Positions 21,201-28,100 of a DNA stretch of 64,000 nucleotides are shown here, piece after piece (within the stretch, counting starts at the first letter, position 1; every line of letters begins with the position of its first letter). A model generated the notes under the pieces. The model was not told where the DNA came from, made no database searches, and worked only from the letters and a program-made list of their open reading frames with translations. The DNA lies in NCBI RefSeq assembly GCF_014831675.1, contig NZ_VJXY01000021.1, positions 1 to 64,000 on the forward strand. The letters are read 5' to 3'. Source of the stretch: Komarekiella delphini-convector SJRDD-AB1 (GTDB taxonomy: Bacteria > Cyanobacteriota > Cyanobacteriia > Cyanobacteriales > Nostocaceae). The position numbers and the translations under genes are program-made.

Positions 21201-21654
21201 AGGAAGAATTCCATCTTTGCTGTAGCTGGTGAACAGAAAATTCTGTCTCAGCAGCAATAATAACTGCGACATTTCCCCCTTCTTGAATGTTCGCATCTTT
21301 CAAGGCGCGATCGGCAACCTTTAGTAGTAATAATTGTTGAGGATTAAGTTTTTCTAGTTCATTTGGGGGAATTTTGTAAGCTAAAGTATCAATTTCAAAA
21401 TCTGTGATGTACGCCCCTACGGGTGCTTTTCCATCTGCCAAACCGTATTCTTTAAGTAAGTTCTCTTGATGTTCTATGCCATACCATCTTTGAGGTGGCA
21501 GGGGAATAAAGTGCTGTTTGCCATCATAAATACTACGTTCAAAAGCATCTAATCCATTACATTCACCAAAAAAGGCATCCATGCCAACGATCGCAATTTT
21601 GGCTAGTGGCAGATGTTCAGCTATTTTGCTGATGCTTTCTTGTTCAAGACTCAT
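18286..21654 (-). CDS. Chain-length-factor-like KS fused to acyltransferase (HglC/PfaC-related)
   Basis: 1122 residues. Residues 18-480 form a ketosynthase fold that has lost catalysis: the nucleophile region reads AVETSAFKAL (about 217-226) with no Cys, and the first His box reads EVCGSGI instead of EAHGTGT, while NIGHTYVASG is kept. This is the pattern of a chain-length factor pairing with the active KS encoded just upstream. An acyltransferase domain follows with FGYSLGETSM around residue 705. The last 120 residues are Gln/Asn-rich and end in an amphipathic helix (SAIIQLQLSTVQKLL). The ATG overlaps the upstream KS stop by four bases, indicating translational coupling and a KS-CLF heterodimer. 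Confidence 0.9.
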   Translation of the reverse strand: MSLEQESISKIAEHLPLAKIAIVGMDAFFGECNGLDAFERSIYDGKQHFIPLPPQRWYGIEHQENLLKEYGLADGKAPVGAYITDFEIDTLAYKIPPNELEKLNPQQLLLLKVADRALKDANIQEGGNVAVIIAAETEFSVHQLQQRWNSSWQLKDGLNAANIALPADKVAQLETIVKDSIHHQVDIGEYLSYIGNIMASRISALWNFTGPAFTVTAVETSAFKALEVAQMLLTTGEVDAVVVGAVDLAGGVENVLLRNLFAKVNTGVNTLSYDQKANGWMIGEGAGVVVLKRYETAQQNGDSAVLTSPGADRIYAVIDAISFGQAHSISIDTETVNEVCNQAFQSAGIHPTEVNYVEVCGSGIPQEDAAEITGLIQAYPPQGNDLYCALGSVKANIGHTYVASGIASLIKTALCLYYRYIPATPNWSGVKTPEVWQGSPFYVATDSRSWLFGKDGIKRIAAINGMGCDGTYAHLILSEEPNQQERSSRYLQQTPYYLFPIAGNERSNLLEALDHLQQNIENSSALSTTASQTFVTFQKRSQTKYTLAIAGRNQQELVKEIASARKGVNSAFERNADWQTPLGSYFTAKPLGKTGALAYVYPAAVNSYIGIAQNLFRLFPKVFSDPLFNSLASRATKIHQQLYPRSLQKLSTRQLETLEQQFLDDSLSMFETEIAYSRLITTIIRDDFQVKPQYVFGYSLGETSMMVAQGVWSNFHGGSNTLNSSSLFGNKLSGPKNAVREYWGLPDAPDSQDKDFWSIYVLMATPSQVRECLKSENRVYLTQINTPEEVLIAGETAACQRVIETLGCNAFAAPFDHVIHCEVMRSQYDELVKLNNLPSKNIPDIVFYSAGDYQPITLDSEASALGVGEAIARSIAKTQCEQLDFPRLVNRVYADGARIFLEAGAGSVCSRWIDQILTNKEHITVSLNRKGVDDHTSIVKALAKLISHQVDLDLSPLYSFTEETTNQSTTTLKTVTLGGNSITATILNEENRKIFQNQAGIMHKPAEKTPIFRELEVINSLQASTLINNYSEPKEQLQPSKSNVNQQKLTQSFQNSVNVSNYFSYTGSLSNFNKSQFQKLIVNNCNTSKAHAAFLEARQESSKQLSAIIQLQLSTVQKLLNQ

Positions 21655-23009
21655 TTTACTATGTTTCCTTGTTCAAGAATTAAATGGGAGTTAGTTCCAC
21701 CAAAGCCAAAAGCACTTAACGCTGCACGTTTAGTTGCCGTATTATTTGGCCATGTTGTGGTAGTTTTCACAATATTTTTTGCGGAAATTATACTATCTTC
21801 AGAACCTAAAGGTTCAGCAACATTAATAGTTGGTGGAATCACACCATAAGACATACTTAAAATCGTCTTAGTCAAGCTAACCATACCAGCAGCAACTAGT
21901 AAGTGACCAACATTAGCTTTAGTAGAACCAACTAAAGGTACTGCTTGGTGTTGACCAAAAAAGGTTTCTATAGAGTTGAATTCGGTGGTATCTCCTAATA
22001 AAGTGCCAGTAGCATGACACTCCATATAATCAATTACTTTTGGACTGAGTTTTGCCTCAGTATAAGCTCTTTCAAAAGCCAGTATTTGTCCTTTAGAATT
22101 AGGGCTAAGCAGATGCTTACCTTTCCCATCATTGGAAAGCCCATTTCCGCAGATAGTTGCTAAAATTTTATCACCATCTCTGATGGCATCATTATATCGT
22201 TTTAACATTACCATGCCAATCCCTTCGGATGTAATTAGTCCTCTAGATGATTTATCTAAAGGGCGACTGAGATCGTTTTCTGGATAACCTTGAATACCAG
22301 AAAATAACATCCGTAAAAACAGCGGATCAGAACAGCTAATAGCTCCAGCTAACATCAAATCAGCTTTGCCTGACCACAGGTAGTGAGAGGCTAATTTAAT
22401 CGCATAAAATGCTGAAGAACAAGCAGCGTCTATACAGAAATGGGTACTAGATAGAGCAAAAGCTTTGGCAATTAGGGCTGCCGGAAAGCCAGATACCATA
22501 GCATTATATGGAGATGCTTTCGCTGCGGTTGGTAGAGCAGCTAAACGAAAGTCTTGTTGTAAAAGTTCTGCGATCGCAGATTCAATCGTTTGCTGATAAA
22601 TTGGTGCTAACAATTGATTAGACGATTTGGTTGGGAAGGATAGAGTCCCCAAAATAACGCCACATTTTGAGAGAACAGATTTTCCTGCATAACCACTCTG
22701 CTCAATTGCTTGTTTAGCAGCATAAAGCGACCATTTAAAGGTATCATCCAAACTTTCTAAAAAACTTGATGGCAAATTATATTCATCAGCGTCAAACTTA
22801 AAGTTGCGAATGAACCCTCCCTTCAGGGAATATATTTTTTCTGACTGTCCTTTAACTGAATCATAAAATATGCTGGGATCTAATCCCATTTCTTCAACAG
22901 TCAACGATGAAATCGAATCTTTTTGTTCAGTAATATTCTGCCAAAATTGCTCAGGGTTTGTAGCATCAGGAAAGAGACACGATAATCCAACAATTGCTAT
23001 TTTTTCCAT
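21651..23009 (-). CDS. Active beta-ketoacyl synthase subunit (HglD/PfaC KS-like)
   Basis: 452 residues, a single ketosynthase domain with intact triad: Cys197 in DAACSSA, His in ECHATGT and His in VGHLLVAAG. The C terminus ends in AALSAFGFGGTNSHLILEQ. I chose the ATG at 23009 because GAGGAG lies 10 bases ahead and itself contains the alternative upstream ATG. It extends the chain together with the CLF-AT protein encoded next, with which it overlaps by four bases. In PfaC the KS and CLF are in one polypeptide; here, as in hgl-type loci, they are separate. Confidence 0.93.
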   Translation of the reverse strand: MEKIAIVGLSCLFPDATNPEQFWQNITEQKDSISSLTVEEMGLDPSIFYDSVKGQSEKIYSLKGGFIRNFKFDADEYNLPSSFLESLDDTFKWSLYAAKQAIEQSGYAGKSVLSKCGVILGTLSFPTKSSNQLLAPIYQQTIESAIAELLQQDFRLAALPTAAKASPYNAMVSGFPAALIAKAFALSSTHFCIDAACSSAFYAIKLASHYLWSGKADLMLAGAISCSDPLFLRMLFSGIQGYPENDLSRPLDKSSRGLITSEGIGMVMLKRYNDAIRDGDKILATICGNGLSNDGKGKHLLSPNSKGQILAFERAYTEAKLSPKVIDYMECHATGTLLGDTTEFNSIETFFGQHQAVPLVGSTKANVGHLLVAAGMVSLTKTILSMSYGVIPPTINVAEPLGSEDSIISAKNIVKTTTTWPNNTATKRAALSAFGFGGTNSHLILEQGNIVK

Positions 23010-23035
23010 TAGTGATATTCTCCTCATCTACTAGG

Positions 23036-23222
23036 CAGTAAACAGTAAATAGTAAACAGTAAACAGTTATCAAGGGGTATGGTGGGGGGTTTAAACCTGC
23101 TAGATAGGGCTTGCCACTAATCGGCTTTGAGTTATTAGTTTTCAGTTGAAAGTAGTCGCCCCCTTAGTGGTTCTCCTTAAACCCAGTTATGTTTACTGTT
23201 TACCGTTTACTGATAACTGTTA
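23036..23222. repeat. Inverted pair of short tandem repeats (CAGTAAA family)
   Basis: The gap between the KR-DH gene and the KS gene starts with about five CAGTAAA-type heptamers ending CAGTTATC (23036-23072). It finishes with the inverted array GTTTACTGTTTACCGTTTACTGATAACTGTT (about 23191-23221). The two arms are near-complementary over 30 bases and could pair as a long stem in the operon transcript. These heptameric repeats are typical of Nostoc and Anabaena genomes. Confidence 0.8.
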
Positions 23223-23229
23223 AAAGTGC

Positions 23230-24969
23230 TTAAGAACGATTGCGCCTAAGTGATTGCATAGGCAAAATAATAGCTTTGGCTCCTAGAATACGTGAGTATA
23301 TTTGTCCTTGAAGATTATGGATAATTAAATCGGCAGTTAAGCTCGTATCTGTTTTTGCTTTGATTTCACAAGAAACGTAAAAAGATTCATTGCATGGTAT
23401 AGATGCAAATTGCTCATATTTATTTAACTGTCCAGGTAAACAAACTTCCTGATGAAAGTGGTTCAACCAAATCCATAACGGTTGCGTACTCAAATCAGTT
23501 GTATAAGGGTTAACCCAATGAACAGGAAATTGTCCTTGCTGCCAATCTTTTATTACTGTCCAAAGGCATTCCGCAGCAATCTTTTCAGAACTAATGTTTA
23601 AAACTTTGGTGATTTGCTGAAAAGCTGGGCCATGAAATAAGCTTGATTCTCCATTTTGATAAAAAGATTTACCAGTATTGATAATAATTTTATCTTCTGT
23701 CAGATCCACTGCATCATAAATTGGTGAAGCAGGTATTTTTCTTAAAAGTTTAATAAAAGCACTAAAGTGATAATGGGTTTTTCCTTCAGGTGTTTTACTC
23801 AATATTGTAGTCTTAAATTCAATTTCTTGAGAATCTATTTTAGAAAGTTCTTGCAGCTCTAAAATATGTTCGTTAGCAAGGGTATGATTAAAAGTAATCC
23901 CTTTCAAAACTTTGAACTCTCTACAACTGAAAACTCGATAACCTGGGTAGATTTCTTCACAGGCATTCATCATCCATGACATTGCACAGGTAGCTGGTAA
24001 TACTGGATAACCAGCAATTACATGATCGAGTAAAAATGGATTGTCTTCTAGTGTGAGCCGTCGTCGAATTTGATAGCTTTTTAGTTCTGAATCTATAGGT
24101 GTGGGAGGTGGAACAATTGAATTACCTATCACAACTTGTGCAGTTGCATGATGAGCAGAATGCAGTTCATTAACTAACATTTGTGTGCCAACTTCTACAG
24201 GAATAATATCTATCCCTCGTTCAGCAAAAGCTTTTTTGAGTTCAGGTGTCACCATACCACTATCCCATCCTCCCCAATTAATTGCCACTACATGAGATTG
24301 TGGATAAGATTGCTTCATCAAATGGGCTGATTTGTTAAGAATTTCGTTGGCGATCGCATAATCAGTCTGACCAATATTCCCATAAAAACCTGTTACTGAA
24401 GAGAACAAAACTAGATGTTGAATTTGATTAGGTGGGATACAAGACAAGAGATTTTCTAAACCTTTAACTTTTGCATTATAAACTTTTTCAAAATCTTGTT
24501 CTGTTTTCTTTTCAATTAACTTATCGGCTAAATTTCCTGCGCCGTGAATGATTCCTGTAATCGCACCTAGGCGTTTCACAGTAGTAGCTAGTTTCTCCTG
24601 CAAAGCCACTATATCTGTAACATCAACGCTAATATATTCTGCTTGTGCTCCTGTTTGTTGAATTGAAGAAAGGGTTTTTTTAATTTCGCGGCTAGAGATA
24701 ATCTGGTTATAGACTTTTTGCACACTCATCGGTATGGGCTTTTCTCCCTGGGTAAGAAGATTCTCCATAATGCGTTTTTTTAACACAGATTCTTCAAAAC
24801 AATCCTGAGCAAAATCTGGCTCAGTTTCTAAAATTTCAGAACGACCAAGGAGAATAAATTTACATGGTTGGTGCTGTGCCAATTTAATAGTACATTGAGC
24901 CGTAATGCCTTTTGCACCGCCGCTTACGACAAATACAGATGATGGGCTAAGTTGCGCTATTTGTGTCAT
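23230..24969 (-). CDS. Ketoreductase catalytic half plus dehydratase (C-terminal part of a PfaA/HglE-type synthase)
   Basis: 579 residues. Residues 10-290 are the catalytic half of a PKS ketoreductase: SGGAKGITA nucleotide motif at 16-24, Lys167, Ser190/Ser191 in FSSVTG, Tyr204 and Asn208 in DYAIANE. Residues 300-570 are a hot-dog dehydratase with the catalytic His316 in HVIAGYPVLP. The structural half of this ketoreductase is not in this protein; it ends the upstream synthase ORF. The two parts of what is normally one polypeptide are divided by about 180 bases holding a mobile repeat. All catalytic residues remain, so function by reassociation is possible. Confidence 0.9.
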   Translation of the reverse strand: MTQIAQLSPSSVFVVSGGAKGITAQCTIKLAQHQPCKFILLGRSEILETEPDFAQDCFEESVLKKRIMENLLTQGEKPIPMSVQKVYNQIISSREIKKTLSSIQQTGAQAEYISVDVTDIVALQEKLATTVKRLGAITGIIHGAGNLADKLIEKKTEQDFEKVYNAKVKGLENLLSCIPPNQIQHLVLFSSVTGFYGNIGQTDYAIANEILNKSAHLMKQSYPQSHVVAINWGGWDSGMVTPELKKAFAERGIDIIPVEVGTQMLVNELHSAHHATAQVVIGNSIVPPPTPIDSELKSYQIRRRLTLEDNPFLLDHVIAGYPVLPATCAMSWMMNACEEIYPGYRVFSCREFKVLKGITFNHTLANEHILELQELSKIDSQEIEFKTTILSKTPEGKTHYHFSAFIKLLRKIPASPIYDAVDLTEDKIIINTGKSFYQNGESSLFHGPAFQQITKVLNISSEKIAAECLWTVIKDWQQGQFPVHWVNPYTTDLSTQPLWIWLNHFHQEVCLPGQLNKYEQFASIPCNESFYVSCEIKAKTDTSLTADLIIHNLQGQIYSRILGAKAIILPMQSLRRNRS

Positions 24970-25027
24970 AAATACTCATATTTGAGAAGATAGTTTACTA
25001 ATAAATAAAAGTTGCAGTGAGGGTTGT

Positions 25028-25123
25028 TATAGCGTTTCTCACTTGATTTAGCTACACATAAGAAGTAATTAACCACAGATAAATACCGATAGTTTGTACC
25101 TCAGCCGACTACGAAACGCTATA
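25028..25123. mobile_element. MITE-like element with 11-bp terminal inverted repeats
   Basis: A 96-bp element bounded by perfect inverted repeats TATAGCGTTTC (25028-25038) and GAAACGCTATA (25113-25123). It has no coding capacity. Internal blocks AGAAGTAATTAACCACAG and TGTACCTCAGCCGACTA recur at 18123-18276. The left end resembles ATAGCAATTCTCACTTG near 33005. It lies between the two halves of the ketoreductase, beside a heptamer repeat (GTCATTA on the minus strand) that supplies the stop codon of the upstream ORF. Confidence 0.82.
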
Positions 25124-25146
25124 TTATTCATGTGTATTGCAAAGGA

Positions 25147-28100
25147 CTAATGACTAATGACGATATTGTTATCAGCAACGAGGGTGACTCGCCCCTGTGA
25201 ACCGTAAGCAACTTCACTAATATAAAGATTTGGGTCGTGAAGTTCAGCAAGAATGTGTTGTGCTGATTGCTTGGGATCTAAATTGGGACTCAAGTCGATC
25301 GCACGCGTAAATACTTTTGGCCATTCCCATCTGAGGGTTTTGGTTAATCCAAATAAACCAGCACCGATCGCACCAAAGTTGACCTTGTATTCCAACCCAA
25401 ATGCTCCATCGAGATGAGCTACAGTGCAGAAACAACTGCGTCCATAACGCGCCGCTTCATTTAACGATTGTTTGAGATGTTTTGCGATCAAAAACACATG
25501 CTTGACGATCGCCTTTTCTGGTTCTAAGTAAGGAACTGTCCCAGTGTGATTTGTTGTAAATACAGGATGTAGGTGGATAAAAGCCCCAATTGCACCGTAG
25601 TGAGTAGCGATCGCCGTTAATTGTTGTTGAAGATGTTCTTCACTCAAGTTCTCCAAGGTTACGCGAGTCACACCCTCGGTTAAAGGCGATCGCTGGGGGA
25701 TAAGCGATTGGGGGAAACTTAAAACCACCACTTTCCAGCCTTGTTCAATCAGAGAATGAGCCAATTTAGAAGTAGTGAGGGAACCATCATCTGTGATTAA
25801 GCCGACGTATCCCTCTGGTAAACTGAAATCCAAATAATCTGATGGCGGTAGAGTTTTGAGTTTGACTGGACAACGGGGAATATTCTGGATTATTTGAGGT
25901 GGCTGCTCAAACTCATGCTCAGACTTTTTTTTTTCACCACCAACTAACTGTTGGAGATAATCAACAATTTGACCAATGGTGCGTAGTTCTCCCAAATCTT
26001 CGACATTCGGCTTGGGCAAATTGGGGTACATTTCTTGCATCGCTCCCAAGATTTCCACACGTTTGATGGAGTCAATCCCCAAGTCCGCTTCCATGTCCAT
26101 GTCTAGCTCCAGCATCTCTACTGGATAACCTGTTTTATCACTGGTGATGGTTAACAAGGCTTGACTCAAGTCTGCATCATTAGTTATCGCTATTTCTGTT
26201 TCTGTATTGAATGTTACGATTTCGTTGACTGGGGATTTGGTAGATTCTTCGTCCAGTTCATTGGCGGCTAAATTTTGGACTTCCAAAGAGACAATTGGTG
26301 AAGTGCGAGATTGGAGATACTCTACAACTTGAGCGATTGTGCGTAATTCTCCTAGTTCTTCTACATTTCCCTTGGGCAAATCGGGGTACATTTCTTGTAG
26401 TGCCCCTAAGATTTCCACACGTTTGATGGAATCAATCCCCAAATCTGCCTCCATGTCCATGTCCATTTCCAGCATTTCTATTGGGTAGCCTGTCTTATCA
26501 CTAATGACATTGAGCAGAGTTTGACTCAGGGTAGCTGGATCAATAGTTGTTGGTACAGGGGCGAATGTGGCGATCGCAGTCTGGTTATGAACTGGTTTTG
26601 CTTGATGATTTGTACCATCATCATTAGTTGAAACAAGCTCAGAATTGCTGACATTGAGCAGAGTTTGACTCAGTGTGGCTTGATTAATAGTTGTTGGTAC
26701 AGGGGCGGCTGTGGCGATCGCAGTCTGGTTATCCTGTACTGGTTTTGCACCATCACCATTAGTTGAAATTCGCTCTGAGTTGGTGTTAAAGTCGTTGCTC
26801 TCTACAACCAAAACAGATTGATCTTCTGGAAGCAGTGGAGGCGCAGAGACAGCATGGTAGTTAGTGACATTACCAAGAAGCTGCTGCTCATACTGTTTTT
26901 GGAGCAATTGGAAGAAGTTTTTAGTATATTCCTGCTGATAGTTCAGATATTCTTCATGAACACGAAGAGTTTCAGCTTGATGATCGTGAAATCGCATGAT
27001 ATTGCGCTCTGAACTGGAAAGTGCAAGTTGCTGTGTTTGCGCTTGTTGCTCAGTGAACTTACCATTTCCCCACAAAGATTGCTGTTGTTGCATGAGTTGG
27101 AAAAAGGTTTTGGTATATTCTGTCTGATGCTTCAAAGATTGCTCGTGAACCTGCAAGACGCTACGTTGATGACGATTGAACTCGATCAGGGTGTACTCTA
27201 AGCTGTCTATAGCTCTTTGGGAATTTTCTGAACTTGGTTGCGGAGGATTGATATCCAGTTCCTCTGATTGCTCGTTGTTCACAGATTTCGCTCCACCGTT
27301 AACTGCTTTGCTCTTTATTGGTTCCAACTGATTAGTTAGCCAGCGCGTTGAGGAACCAGAACCGTTGTCAGCCAGCAACCTAGGCGACTGACTTAGTATT
27401 TCCATCGTAGGATTTGGCGTAGTCAAGAAGTCTGTTGCTATGTCTTCGATCAATATTGTTGGTTTCTTGCCGTTGCTGACGGGTAATTTCACTTGATGCC
27501 CATTTTGCAGCGCTTTTTCAAAGGACTGCTTCGTTTTTTCAGACACATAGTTAGTGCTGTCTAAGCGGACATTTAATAGTTGATTTGGGGAAACTTCTGA
27601 GATTTGGCTCTCCAGTTGATAGGGGTCAAAGTTGAGTAAAGGTAAACCAGCGACGCGCAATTGCACAACAGCTTCTCGGAGAGTGCGATCGCTATCTTTG
27701 GAAGAATTAGCATTTAAAGCCACAGCGATGTGAGGGCGATCGCTCAGGATATCTTTTACCAAACTTGTGAGAATACTTCGCGGCCCAAATTCAATAAAGC
27801 AAGAACCGCCTTCAGCATAAATATTTTCAATCTCCTGTTTAAACAACACCTGATTCCGCAGATGTTCTTTGAGGACTTTTTGAATAACTTGCGGGTCGCT
27901 TGGATAAGGCTTTCCTGTAACATTGGTATAAACCGGAATTTGTGGCTGTTTGAAAACAACTTTCTCAATTGCTTTGGCAAAAGGTTTCTGTGCATGAGCC
28001 ACGAGTGGTGTATGAAAAGCCGCTGAAACTCCTAGTAAAACGGTAGAGAACCCTTGAGTTTTCAGAACTTCTTGCACTTTGGCAATTTCAGCTTTTGTTC

